64,000 nucleotides of DNA from Podospora pseudoanserina (Eukaryota > Ascomycota > Sordariomycetes > Sordariales > Podosporaceae), in contig NC_085924.1 of NCBI RefSeq assembly GCF_035222485.1, positions 248,001-312,000 on the forward strand, read 5' to 3'. Positions 1 to 10,093 of this stretch are shown here, in pieces. The position numbers and the translations under genes were made by a program. The notes beneath the pieces were generated by a model. It saw nothing but the letters and a program-made list of their open reading frames with translations. It had not been told where the DNA came from and ran no database searches. Numbering within the stretch: position 1 is the stretch's first letter; every line of letters begins with the position of its first letter.

Positions 1-249
1 TGAGGCCTCCGCAGCGAGCAAGAACAAGACACGGGTCTCGTTCGGATATGCGGCACATACCGCTGAATGGAGCCCCGGTGGGGATGACCCCCCCCCTCTC
101 TTGGGTCAGGTAGGGTAGCTAGGAAACAAGCATAAATACCTTCCCGCTCTTGCCACTCTTCCAGAACTTCCATCTCAACATCTCCAACCTCCAAACCAAC
201 TCACCAAGTCAACACTCTTCACCAACATAACAAGCACACATCAGACACC

Positions 250-708
250 ATGTCTTTCCATCTCTCTGCCCAGGACATCCGCGTCGATGACGGCCACATC
301 CTCCGTGCCCGTCTCGACAACGGCGAGGGCGAGTGGGTTGACGCTGAGCTCGACCTCAACACCGTCCTTGGCAACAACGACGGTAGGTCCCATCCTGTCT
401 CCCGGCCATGTAGCTTGCCTTTTATCAGTTGCTGACGGTTTGTCTCCGCAGGCCTCTTTGAATGGGAGGGTGGTGACTTCGCCGCCAGCGCCGAGGGTAT
501 CACCTTCCAGCTGGAGGGTGACGAGAACGTTCCCATTCTCCGTGCCGGTCTCACCAACATGAACGGCGATGTCAACTGGCATGACGTCAACCTTGCCGAG
601 CGCATCACCAACAACGGCGGCCAGTTCGAGCTCCGTAAGTTACTGCTTTGCTCTCTGCTCGCTCCAGGTCGACCATCTTGCTAACCAATGATGCTCTGGA
701 CAGAGTAA
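250..708 (+). CDS. CVNH (cyanovirin-N homology) lectin-like protein
   Basis: Model join(250..382,452..634,704..708), 106 aa. The translation has the two-repeat look of the cyanovirin-N homology fold: an N-terminal FHLSAQDIRV segment, a first LNNxxGNxDG-type turn (LNTVLGNNDG) followed by FEWEGGDF, then a second half ending NNGGQFEL. CVNH proteins are small, usually cytosolic fungal lectins that bind oligomannose-type glycans; the role here is inferred from the family. The start is the only ATG that gives the complete first repeat. Both introns have good borders (GTAGGT...CGCAG and GTAAGT...ACAG). The last exon is only five nucleotides: it completes a Gln codon and supplies the TAA stop. Length matches single-domain family members. 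No signal peptide is visible. Confidence 0.85.
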
Positions 709-1045
709 GCGCGAGAGCCGTGTGACAGATGGACTTCCACTAGGATGGTGTAGGGACATGGGATACATGATGGACTCATGTAAAACCGAGATCTTGAGTA
801 GTGTTAGCCATGCGCAATCAAACAAGTAAAATTCCAAACTTGGGGTGATCCTTTGTTGTGTTGTTTGGTACTGGGTTTGATTGTGATAAGGTATCTGACT
901 TCTGTAAACATCTCTTGACGGGATGTGTAGTCCCCGAGTCCAAGACTTTGAATACAAGTTGCCGTACCCACCCAGGAAAGGTTTCAGGTGGTATTGTACA
1001 TGCAGGTCCTCATTCTTACATCCCGTTCTTCCTCGGGCTCCAAAC
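709..1045. other. Intergenic, convergent gene ends
   Basis: 3' flanks of the CVNH gene and the minus-strand gene that ends at 1046. Open frames here (for example a long plus-strand frame running into 1765) are antisense to the next gene and show no protein character. Nothing else seen. Confidence 0.6.
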
Positions 1046-1834
1046 TCAACCCTTGGTGAACTCCCTCGACAGCTCAATGGCCATCTTGATGATCATCCCA
1101 TTGCTCTCCCGAACCTTGATCAACATGTCGTAGAACAAGGCGTGAACCCCCTCGGGCGTGCCCGTGATTCTGACTTTGTGGGCGGCACGAACCTCGAGAA
1201 ACTCCCTCTCCTCGGTGATCGACAACCAGGAACACCCAAGCGCCTCGTCGGTGATCAAAGGTCTGGCCCAGGCAAGCCCGCGCTTCCGCATCTCCTCCCT
1301 CTTGGCTTGATTCTCCATCGGGCGACAGATCTCGTAGTAGACCTCGATGACGGGGGAGTCATGGGCGACGGCGACCACCATGAGGTTCAGCTGAAGCCCC
1401 TCGAAACCGCTGTAATCCTGGACGTCGGGGGTGTTGATCGTGAGGACTTTGGCGAGGTAGTTGTAGACTGTGCCGGCGGGCTTGTAGGGGTTGGGGTACA
1501 TCTTGACGATCCAGTCGTAGGCATCGGGGGCGAACTGGGTCTTGGGATCGTGGTGGATCCTGAGCATTTTGGTCGCACCTGTCAGGTCGCTGGTGTGGAG
1601 ATAATTCTCGACGCGGGGCTTGTCGTTGGCCCAGTCGGAGGCGCGGTAGGCTTTGGAGAGGTTGAAGGGAGGGGGCTGGGAGTGGTTGTGACTGGTGTTG
1701 ACACAACGATAATCGACTGGGAGGGAAGAGAACGACGGTTAGCTGAGTTCTTGAGGGAAAGGTAAAGGAGAATGAGTACCTATCTCGCAAGGGGTCAACA
1801 ACGACTTATTGCTGACATTCTCGTGGCAACCCAT
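1046..1834 (-). CDS. Conserved-looking hypothetical protein, 241 aa
   Basis: Model complement(join(1046..1716,1780..1834)). Exon 1 (18 codons plus one base) begins at the ATG of MGCHENVSNK; the 63-nt intron has GTACTC and CCCAG borders and joins exactly in phase to an exon reading VDYRCVNTSHNHSQPPP. The protein looks like an ordinary soluble globular protein: mixed charge, a VEVYYEICRP-type strand near residues 150-160, no signal peptide and no clear membrane segment. I do not recognise a family. Starting at the internal Met (1567) would discard about 68 residues of good coding character, so the two-exon model is preferred. It converges on the CVNH gene. Confidence 0.6.
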
Positions 1835-2200
1835 GATGATCGAATTGGGGATGGTGATCGACTTGAGAGAGTCAGGAAGAGTAATAGCTTGATCGCTCAG
1901 GAGAAAAAGCAGGCTTCTGCGAGTGAGAAAGGAGTCTGCGCGGAACAAGGGGAAAGGTCTGATCAAGAAGACCGATTTGGCGGTTGCTCTCTATTTCACC
2001 AGTGTCAAGCAAGAACTGTAGTGACAGGGGAAAGCTAGGATTGGTCCAAACTCCTAGCAGGGCACAAACGCTGCCTAGATTGCGAGGGTAGGTAGGTAAC
2101 TGTCGGGTTCATGCCACCCTTAGGAGCCCTAAAATGCACCAAAATATCGTTGGCAATAGAACTTTGCTGTCTACTATATGAATTTCTCTTTCCTCGAAAA

Positions 2201-3151
2201 TCATATGGCATCAAGTGCGATGGCAAGGCAAGCAACGAAATGAGCTCGGGGCCAACAAACCTGAAGCGGGCCTGCTTTGGATGATTTGCCTGAATCTGTG
2301 TAGACAAAAGGGGCTTCTTGCCCAGCTAGCGTTTGAAGCTGTACACTCCAGTACCTCTCCGGCAATTCTAGACCTCCATTGACACCTCCTTGCTTGATCG
2401 AGACCCCAGGGCTGGAAGATGGGCATTCGACACCCGGCTCAATCACTGCCTCCACAACCTGGACTCCGCTACCATGCACACCCTTTGGAATAACAACAAG
2501 CTCCACCACCCGCGTTCCAGAAGGCATCACCATTCGCAGTCTCCCTCGGCAGAGATGCAGGTTGCGCCTCTCAAATTTCCTTGCGGTGATCATAGTACAT
2601 TTTGTATTCCTCGCAAATAGGGCTGTTCTCGTCACGGGTCTGTGTTCTGCATTCAAAGGAGAAACCAGCGCTTCGCAGCTCTCGAACAAATGTCTTGCTG
2701 TCACCTTCCTTCTCATCCTGAGTTCAAAACGTCAGCCCTGAGCGCAACCAAACCGAAGAAAACCATCGTAGACTTACAAGGACGGGCGAACGCATTCCAA
2801 ACTTCGTAGCAGAGACCGCTGTAGGTCACCGTCTTGGGGTCCCGCTGGAAAAAGATTGAGTAGAAGTAGTCGAAGGCGACTTTGGCGCTCTCGACGAACT
2901 TTTTTGTTGGACTGGTCGGGCTCCAGTGTCCCATTCAGAGTGGCGCCGAGAAAGATCCTGGCCATCGACTCGAACGCTGTGGTGCTGATGTGTGGGCTCG
3001 CATCTCTCCACCATTGGTGTCGTCTGAGCACGCGGGTTTGAGGGCCTGACAAGCAGATAAGAGAGCAAGGAGATCTGTTGCGAGGATCGGATGCATCTTG
3101 GCGACTCTTTGTTGTTGTCGAAATAGCGAAGGTACAAAGTGATACTTTCAT
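2201..3151 (-). pseudogene. Decayed copy 1 of an unrecognised gene family
   Basis: Several minus-strand segments look like real protein but lie in different frames, so no continuous model can be drawn. They include an N-terminal part reading MARIFLGATLNGTLEP, a central part reading FVESAKVAFDYFYS, a part reading SKTFVRELRSAGFSFE that ends in EEYKMYYDHRKEI, and a downstream part with LHLCRGRLRMVM. The order, the EEYKMYxD signature and the downstream strand-rich segment recur in the adjacent copy at 3411-4253, so these are probably tandem duplicates that have both lost coding capacity. Homopolymer sequencing errors or missed introns are alternative explanations for some of the frame changes. 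Function unknown. Confidence 0.4.
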
Positions 3152-3410
3152 ATGGACTTCCAGTTAGACACCAATGATGTTCAGTTGAATACTTCGGAAA
3201 CAGAGGTTTGAGGATGATTGGACTGGCTTGATTCTCTACCCCTCTGGCTATCTAAACACAATTCCCAGGTGATCATCGATCTTTTCGGTATGTGTGACAG
3301 CTCAGGATTACCTCCACTTTGTGCCTTACAATTCAGCTACAGGCCGCCATGCAAATCCACACCAGATATCGATGTAGTATTCCGCATCTTGTACATGTCC
3401 AACAATGCCT

Positions 3411-4253
3411 AAGGATGGCAGATCTTGATCTCGGCCCTGAGGACCGAGCCATCCTTGGCAGCAATCCTTGCAGTGAAACTGCCTCCCACCTCCCGGTGCT
3501 CCTCAACTGCCATCTCGATCTCTGCCAGATAAAGTCGCTTGCCTTTGTGGTTTGCCTTTGAACCAACAGGTGGTTGTGTACATTCCCGCTTAGGGGGAGG
3601 GGATCGTCGAGCATCGAAGTGTCAGGCGCCGGCCTCTTTTTCCCGGTGGCGGGAGCTTGAAAGATGGGAGCCGTGAAGGGATTGGGCATTGACGTTTTAC
3701 TCTCAAGACCTTGGCGTCAGTCATGGTACATTTTGTACTCCTCGGACCATCCTGTTTTGTCCAGCTTGAACGCGCCCTCTACAGCCAGATCCCCGAATGA
3801 AATGGGGAGCTTAGCGCCCGCCTAGACGAATGTTAACCGGATTGCTCACGAAGGCTGCGGTGCAACAAAGGTGACATACACTCCCAGTAGATGATCTTCC
3901 AGACCTCCAGTAAAACCATTCATATGAAAGTCTGTCTGGTACGGTCGGAGTAGGCTTGGTATTGTAGAGAGCTCGTCGCGTACGGTCTTGGCGGCTACAG
4001 TGTAGAGCCGAAGCTGCTGCTGTGGATCAAGTCCAAACCTATGAACGGTTGTTTGAAAAGCAGATGTCAATAGGGGGTTTGTTATTGATGGTGTGCCTTT
4101 CTTCTTGTCTAGTCCCCAAAGCAGACGACGATCGTCCGTTTGAAATTGCTCGTTCCTCGGCATCACTTGAGAACAGTTCCCCTTTGAGAATCTGGGCTGC
4201 TCCAGAAATTCATTTGATTGATCCCAACGCAAATGGCAGCCCACCAAACTCAC
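3411..4253 (-). pseudogene. Decayed copy 2 of the same unrecognised family
   Basis: Coding-like minus-strand segments in different frames: AAQILKGELFSSDAEERA (near 4140-4200), LDPQQQLRLYTVAAKT through FTGGLEDHLLG (3880-4035), LAVEGAFKLDKTGW followed by SEEYKMYHD and a stop at 3717, and a C-terminal-like block KRLYLAEIEMAVEEHREV ending ICHP just before 3411. The GTATGT after HLLG and the CTAG before AGAKLPISFG could be a genuine intron. The EEYKMYxD signature and the order of blocks match the neighbouring copy. No family recognised. It could be a live gene with unusual introns, but I could not build one. Confidence 0.4.
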
Positions 4254-4847
4254 AACTACGACTATCTTTTACGCGTTCCCATTTCAGACGATATCTCTTA
4301 CTGAAAACTACGGAGCATGTATCTCAGGCTACCTAGAGTCAGCCCCATGCTACATCGATATCAGACGAAGCGGTGTGCGATATCGCCATCAGTTACATTG
4401 GCACTGCTTGTTTTCCCTTTACCTGTTCGAACATCTCGTGATAGCGGGGCTCTAGGTCTAACGAGGACTAGCTGTCCGTCATAACCCCAGCCATGGTTTC
4501 ATCACCGCAACCTGACGCTGACGGACATCGGTGGGGCTTCTGATAGCAGCATTGATAAGGCTGTACCTCACGGAGTTTCTGAAAGAAGGTATCATCCCAT
4601 CATGAAGCCACACTAGCTATCAGCAAATTCTGGCTAGTAACTAACCAGGGATGCCTCCCTTTTTTTCGCGATGCTTACATGCAGCAACCGCATGTACATG
4701 GCGATCTTACCATGCCCGGCCTTTCAAGGGGGGTACGGACACCTTATAAGAGCCCTCGCTCTCCCTCGTTCCTGGTGAAAATGGTACTTCTTCAGCATCT
4801 TGCTATTGGGACGCCAAAGAATTCAAGTTTACCAGTCCAACACTATA
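4254..4847. other. Intergenic upstream of the prenyltransferase
   Basis: No protein-like frame. This stretch separates the decayed minus-strand pair from the plus-strand DMATS gene and must contain its promoter. The sequence CACCTTATAAGAGCC at 4739-4753 has a TATA-like core about 100 bp upstream of the start codon at 4848. Confidence 0.5.
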
Positions 4848-6181
4848 ATGGGCCAGCTTAGCGCCTCTACTGTGAGCTCGGGGTTGAGGTCACACGACAA
4901 ATGGTTTCGCCATAACGTCTCAGACAGGTATTGGTGGTACGTCAGGGCCACGCCAAATTCCACGTTCTGTGCCTACTGAGCTGTCGTATGTGTTGGCTAA
5001 CTAGCAAAAGGTCCAGGAAAATTGGTTCCCATCTCATGCTGCTACTCACCAAAGCGGGATACACCCTCGATGCTCAAGCTGAGGCATTGTCTTTTCTCTA
5101 CCACACCGTCGCCCCTCGCCTTGGCCCAAAACCAACATCGCCAATCCCAGAGTGGCAAAGCTTTATGACTGACGACTTCACCCCAATCGAGTACAGTTGG
5201 AAGTGGGGACGAGGAGACAACCCGCCAGAGATCCGATACAGCATCGAGGCTATCCCACCTATTACAAACAACCCATCTGACCCTTTAAATCAAGCAGCGA
5301 CCTACGCCCTCCTATCACAGCTCCAGTCAACAACACCCGAGCTCGACCTCTCTCTGTTCCACCATTTTGTCACATGCTTTTTTGGCCCCCAAAGCCCTGT
5401 CCTGACCTCCACAAAAGCCACGCACCAGCAATCGTCTCTCTTTCTAGCCTTCGAACTGTCACGGAAAACTAGCCAAGATTCAACCAAGTGCTATTTTGTC
5501 CCTGTATCAACCCCGTCGAACAGCGCAGCCGAGCAAATTTCTTCGGCGATCAGGTCCTCCAGTTACCACTCCCATCTCCCCGCCATCGATGAACTCGAAC
5601 AATTCTTTCGGCAAGACCAAGACGGCCGAACCATCAAGCCAATCATGCTTGGCATCGACTGTGTCGACGCCTCCGAATCCCGTCTTAAGATCTATGCTCG
5701 GTCCACGAGGACTTCGTTCGAGTTTGTGAGGCGAGTCATGTCCCTCGGGGGCCGACGCCGGGGAATGGAGAAGGAAGAGGGGCAATTGAAAGAGCTTTGG
5801 TGCCGGGTCTTGGGCCTGCCAAAAGATATGAACACGGAGGAAGAGTTGCCTTTTCGTGATCACCCTACCGCCGGTACCCTCTTCTACTTTGATGTTGGGC
5901 CAAAGGAGGCGGTGCCAGATGTGAAAGTTTATATACCCGTGAGGCACTACTCAAAGAGCGATCGGCAGATTGTGAGTGGACTGACCAGCTTCATGGAAAA
6001 AAATGGGAGCAGAAGGTTCGTGGACTGTTACAAGGAGGCGATAGAGGGACTAGCTACCGAAGAGGGGATCGATGTAGGGACGGGAGTGCACACATATGTT
6101 ACTGCGGCGTATAAAAAGGGTGGGCTGGCTGTGACAAGTTACTTTAACCCACAGATGTATCACGGGGCAAGGTGGGCTTGA
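4848..6181 (+). CDS. DMATS-type aromatic prenyltransferase
   Basis: Model join(4848..4936,5017..6181), 417 aa, the usual size of the fungal dimethylallyltryptophan-synthase (ABBA fold) family. These soluble, metal-independent enzymes transfer a dimethylallyl group to tryptophan, cyclic dipeptides, tyrosine or other aromatics. Recognisable landmarks: YWW at the exon junction (family WWxxxGPML region), the Arg-bearing strand PPEIRYSIEAI, KIYARSTRTSFE, the DVKVYIPVRHY segment that lines the diphosphate site, and the C-terminal block GVHTYVTAAYKKGG then TSYFNPQMY. Exon 1 begins MGQLSAST; the 80-nt intron has GTACGT, a CTAAC branch site and CCAG. A start inside the intron (4931) would not give family sequence. 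The substrate cannot be told from sequence alone. No NRPS or tryptophan-specific partner is adjacent. Confidence 0.88.
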
Positions 6182-6508
6182 TGTCAGCCTGGTTAATACC
6201 TCGTTATTCGAGCTTTTTTTTTTTTTTTGTTCTTCACCTTTTCTCAGGCATAGACTTCGCAGAGCAAGGCTTTATAGGAGGATAGAGTTATCCTTTCAAA
6301 CAATCTGAGACAGACGGCAATCAGACATGGCCCCTTGTAAGTACTTTTTTTTTCAATATTCCAGCCCGAGTTCTGTTGTCTTCGACCAACAGCCTGCTCA
6401 TCTAACTCCTAATAGTGACGTCTTCCATAACCTGGTATCTACTGAACTCCTTAGAGCAGTGAAGCCACCGCGCATCCTCACCTCCCAACGTTTTCCCGTT
6501 CCCGAAAA
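6182..6508. other. Intergenic, convergent
   Basis: 3' flanks of the prenyltransferase and the GNAT gene, with T-rich runs near 6213 and 6346. An ATG at 6327 followed by GTAAGT can be spliced to give a peptide of fewer than 20 residues, which is not credible as a gene. Confidence 0.5.
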
Positions 6509-7063
6509 TCACAAATCCTTCACCAACACCTTGAACCACAAGTCCTCCACCAGCGCCCTATTCTCCCCATCCATCTTGGCCAGCTCCTCATGCGGAAACT
6601 CCCTCCTCTCCTCCGTCACCGCGTACCCTCTCCTCACGTACCAATCAATCAGTTCCTTCCTTGTCCAGATAACCGTCATCTCCATCTTCTCCGCCCCGTG
6701 GCTCTTCGCATACTGCTCTGCGTTGGCCAGCACCTGCCTCCCTATCCCCCCGGCCTGAAGAGTGGGGTCGACGGCGAACATGCCGAAATACCCGATTTTC
6801 CGAGACGGCTTGAGAAGCACCTCGCAGCAGCCCACGAGGGCGTTTCCGAGGGTTGGGGAGAAGGCCATGATGACTGCACTGTGGGGGGTGTTGATCTTTT
6901 CGACGATGCCGGCGACGTTGATACGCGTGCCGACTAGGAGGTCGGCCTCAGTTGTCCAGCCTTTGCGACTTGTCTCGCCGCGGTAGGCGGATTGGACGAG
7001 AGGCTGGAGGAGGGGCGCATCTTCTGGGGTGGCGAGGCGGAAGGTGAGGGCTGCTTGGGACAT
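6509..7063 (-). CDS. GNAT-family N-acetyltransferase
   Basis: Single exon, 184 aa. The N-terminal LTFRLATPEDAPLL and the central acetyl-CoA-binding segment FAVDPTLQAGGIGRQV (pattern V-D-P-xx-Q-xx-G-x-G-xx-L) are typical of GCN5-related acetyltransferases, as is the closing IDWYVRRGYAV strand-helix element. The acceptor substrate is not predictable; small-molecule amines are common for stand-alone fungal members of this length. No targeting signal seen. It is convergent with the prenyltransferase, so co-regulation through a shared promoter is excluded. Confidence 0.85.
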   Translation of the reverse strand: MSQAALTFRLATPEDAPLLQPLVQSAYRGETSRKGWTTEADLLVGTRINVAGIVEKINTPHSAVIMAFSPTLGNALVGCCEVLLKPSRKIGYFGMFAVDPTLQAGGIGRQVLANAEQYAKSHGAEKMEMTVIWTRKELIDWYVRRGYAVTEERREFPHEELAKMDGENRALVEDLWFKVLVKDL

Positions 7064-7699
7064 TTTGGAAACAACGGAAGGGTTTGGTGGTGGGGGTGGC
7101 GTTTCTGGAGGACGGATTTGTGGAGGGAGTTGAGATGGGTTGCGGAAGGAGAGGAAGTGCTGGAAGAACCCTTGAACAGTTTAATTTGCGTGCTGATGTC
7201 TTCGAAGGGCGTAGTTATCAATGTCAAATTTTTTTTTTTGTCATATGAGCGAGGTAGTTGTTGCCAGTTGGTTGAAAAGTGAATGGATGAGTCAGGGTGG
7301 GAATCTTCCGAGGCTCCGCCGACCGACTTGACCGACATTGGAATAGAGGCATCTGGTCAAAACAAGAATCACCTGATGAAGTACCACACGATGTCTTGCT
7401 GCTACCCAGACCGCTTGGCTGATCTGTTTATGTTTACACTGTCCAACAGAGTACCGAGGTCAAAAAAAACATTGGAAAAGGGGTTCAGGGGTAAGCAAGG
7501 GTTAGGGTCTATGTGGGCTTTTCCGGTATCGGAGGTTGTCGGTGGCAACCAGGTCTTGTCAGTCAAGTATCACGATGAGCAAAAGCAGATCCTTCGCTTT
7601 GATAGACTCAGTTAGAAACGGCAAAATCAAAAGGTGAAAAAGTAAACAATGATGCAATGAAATTGGTTGCGGCACATTGGGGAGTTTGACGGCCTCCAC
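7064..7699. other. Intergenic
   Basis: Contains the promoter of the GNAT gene (7064 upwards) and the 3' flank of the monooxygenase gene ending at 7700. An 11-nt T-run lies at about 7230. No protein-like frame found on either strand. Confidence 0.5.
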
Positions 7700-9382
7700 T
7701 CAAGTCTGCCCCTCTTCCTCGGACTTATAAGGCGGATCTTCCTGGTACAGGTGGTACTTGTACCGACTGCCCTCATGATCATCTCTTAACCCATTTTGGC
7801 CCTTCCCATAAATCTTCTCCCTAGCCGTCACCGGTTCCTCACTCGGATCAGGCGGCTCAGGATAGACCCCCCTCCTCCTCAGCTCGGGAATTAACAAGTC
7901 CACCACCTCTTCAAATGTCCCCGGTGTGGTCACATACCCAATGTTAAACCCGTCCACATCAGCCTCCTTGACCCACCGTTCCAGCTCATCCGCAACCGTC
8001 TGCGGGCTTCCCACGCTGACCGGACCAAGCCCGCCGATTGCCGCGTGTTCAGCCACCAACCTCGGCGTCCATCTAGGGTGTTCCGTGCTGGCCGTGGTGA
8101 AGTTATCGAGAATGCTCGTGACCTTGTGTGCCTCGACACTATCCTCCTTGCTTATCTCCTTGTCAAGCGGTAGCTTTGACAGGTCAATTCCTGTCCAGCC
8201 GCTCACCAGCACCAGACCTCCAATGGTGGAAGCATACTTCTTGAGTTCTTTCAACTTCTCTTGGGCGAGCTCATCTGTATCGGCAACAATGGGCGTGAAG
8301 GTGGCGAATACCTTGATGGATCTCGGATCACGGCCCTTCTGGGCGGCCAAGGCGCGGATGGCGTCGATCTTTGGCCTTAAGACTGAGGGTGAGTGACCAG
8401 AGACAAAGATGGCTTCCGCGTGGGTGGCGGCAAAGTCGGAGCCTGCCGAGGAGGTGCCCGCTTGGAAGAGGAAGGGAGTGCGTTGAGGAGAGGGGTCAAC
8501 GATATGCTTCGCGTCGAGAGAGAAATATTTGCCTTTGTGGTTGATGGTGCGCACTTGGGCCGGGTCGACGTAGCTGTCGTTGTCTGGGTCTGGGGAGAGG
8601 GCGGTGGGGGACCACGAAGATTCCCATAGCCTGTGGACAGTGTTAGTTTGGGCAAATTATCACGACCCTAAGACAAGACGTACTTGTAAAGAACGCGGAG
8701 ATATTCATCTGCTTGACGGTAGCGTTCGTCGTGTTCAATAGGATTGTCGAGGCCAATGGCCTTAAAGGCGGACTTCTTCCAAGACGTCACTATATTCCAA
8801 CCGATACGACCCTGTGTGAAGTGATCCAGAGTCGAAAAGCGTTTGGCTAGAAGATAAGGTGGCTCAAAACTGGTCGAGGCTGTGATGGCAAACGACAAAT
8901 TCTTGGTCACTGCTGCCATGGCTGAGATGGGCTGGAAATCCTGTCAATGGATTGTTCACAATCCCATAAAAAAAAGAAATGGGAAAGACTGACAATTGTT
9001 GGGTCGGTTATTGGCCATTGTGCCGCTCGCCTGATGCAATTGTCAACGCTCCCTTCGTATGTGTCGTAGCCACCATATGTGTCGGCGAGGAACAGAGCGT
9101 TGACCCCTCCCCTCTCAAGAAGTTTGGCGAGTTCAATCCAGTAATCAAGCCTGCGCTTGGTTGCCGACTTGTCAACTGGATTCTGTTTTAGTTATCAGTA
9201 CAGTGGTTCAAATCGCACAGTACATGCATAACAGGGGTTTATCGTCGCACCTTCCATTGTCCTGGAGACAGGTGCCCGACAGTGCTCATATCGAAAGCAT
9301 TGATGAGGATGTGTTTCTTGCCGTTCACAAGCTCATGATGAGCCCTGTTGGGGGCTGGTGGTTGTTGGTTTGTGTTCGACAT
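7700..9382 (-). CDS. FMN-dependent luciferase-like monooxygenase (NtaA/SnaA/DszA type), copy A
   Basis: Model complement(join(7700..8630,8684..8940,8994..9182,9251..9382)), 502 aa; all four exons join in phase. Members of this family use FMNH2 supplied by a separate reductase to oxidise nitrilotriacetate, sulfur heterocycles and related compounds. Landmarks: LINAFDMSTVGHLSPGQWK at the N-terminus, LAKLLERGGVNALFLADTYG, RFSTLDHFTQGRIGWNIVTS (phosphate-binding GRxGWNxVTS), INHKGKYF, PSPQRTPFLFQAG, then a C-terminal LIPELRRRGVYP. Starting at the internal Met 8554 would remove the flavin-binding half. A close paralogue lies on the other strand at 23837-25589. Substrate unknown. Confidence 0.87.
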
Positions 9383-9922
9383 TCTAACTTGTGATTTGTG
9401 GAAGAGTGGAATATGAAGAAGAGTAGTCGCAGCTTGAACTAACATGAGAGTCGGAGAGTCAAGTGTTTATATATATAGGCATCCAATGAGTCCAGAATGT
9501 CTTGTACCAAACCAGGGCCATTTGCATGAGGTACAAGTCTTGCCGGTTCGCAGCAGGGAGGGGTTTATCTCCGAATTCATGTTGTAATTCACCGGCCGAT
9601 GGTGTCATGCATTGTCCCGGCAAACTACAGCCACATTCCTACCAATGATGAACCATCAGAATGGCGTCGTATTACGGATTGAAGACAAATTCTTAGCCTC
9701 ATGCACACCGCGATAGACCGGTCATCTCATCTTCAGCAATTACAAGGCCAGCAGAACCGAACAATCACCATGTCAGCCCAACTCCAGCATGAGACGTTTC
9801 AGTGGTGTTTTACTGTGGCAGACTGCAAAAAAACCAAAATGCTATGTTATGTGTGGAATAGCTTCAGAATAGATGGTATGCAAGACCATCTAATAAAGAT
9901 GTAAAAAAAAACCAAAAAGATG
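9383..9922. other. Intergenic: promoter of monooxygenase A and tRNA flank
   Basis: Besides the TATA-like element, nothing recognisable. The A-run just before the tRNA (9904-9911) lies 3' of the minus-strand tRNA. Read on the tRNA strand it is the T-run that terminates RNA polymerase III. Confidence 0.5.
9467..9477 (-). promoter_or_regulatory. TATA-like element of monooxygenase A
   Basis: An alternating TATATATATA stretch lies about 85 bp upstream of the start codon of the monooxygenase at 9382, a sensible distance for a core-promoter TATA box. It is the clearest such element in the window. Confidence 0.45.
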
Positions 9923-10007
9923 TGCCCCCACGCGGGATTGAACCGCGGACCTCATCATGTCACAGAATGCTTACGAGTGATGCGCTCTACCACTGAGCTA
10001 TACGGGC
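9923..10007 (-). tRNA. tRNA-Thr (anticodon CGT) with a 13-nt intron
   Basis: Read on the minus strand the cloverleaf is complete: acceptor GCCCGTA, D arm GCTC-AGTGGTA-GAGC, anticodon stem CATCA/TGATG, T arm CGCGG-TTCAATC-CCGCG and discriminator A. The enlarged anticodon loop reads CTCGTA then an extra stretch AGCATTCTGTGAC then A, so the anticodon is CGT (Thr) with a 13-nt intron after position 37. The A box (TAGCTCAGTGGTAGAGC) and B box (GGTTCAATCCC) are intact, and a T-run follows. The acceptor stem has one apparent G-G opposition at pair 5-68 and a G-T wobble. Confidence 0.88.
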
Positions 10008-10093
10008 CTCTAGAACTCAGTTGATGGCAAGTTCAAATTTTCGGTTGATGACTCGACAAAGCTCACCACAAACTTCCCATTGTCAATGGCTAT

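Noticed and set aside
13-24. Promoter elements for the CVNH gene
   Set aside because: Only 249 bases precede the gene and no TATA- or CCAAT-like element stands out.
6327-6460. ATG followed by GTAAGT suggesting a spliced small gene
   Set aside because: The spliced product is under 20 residues before a stop.
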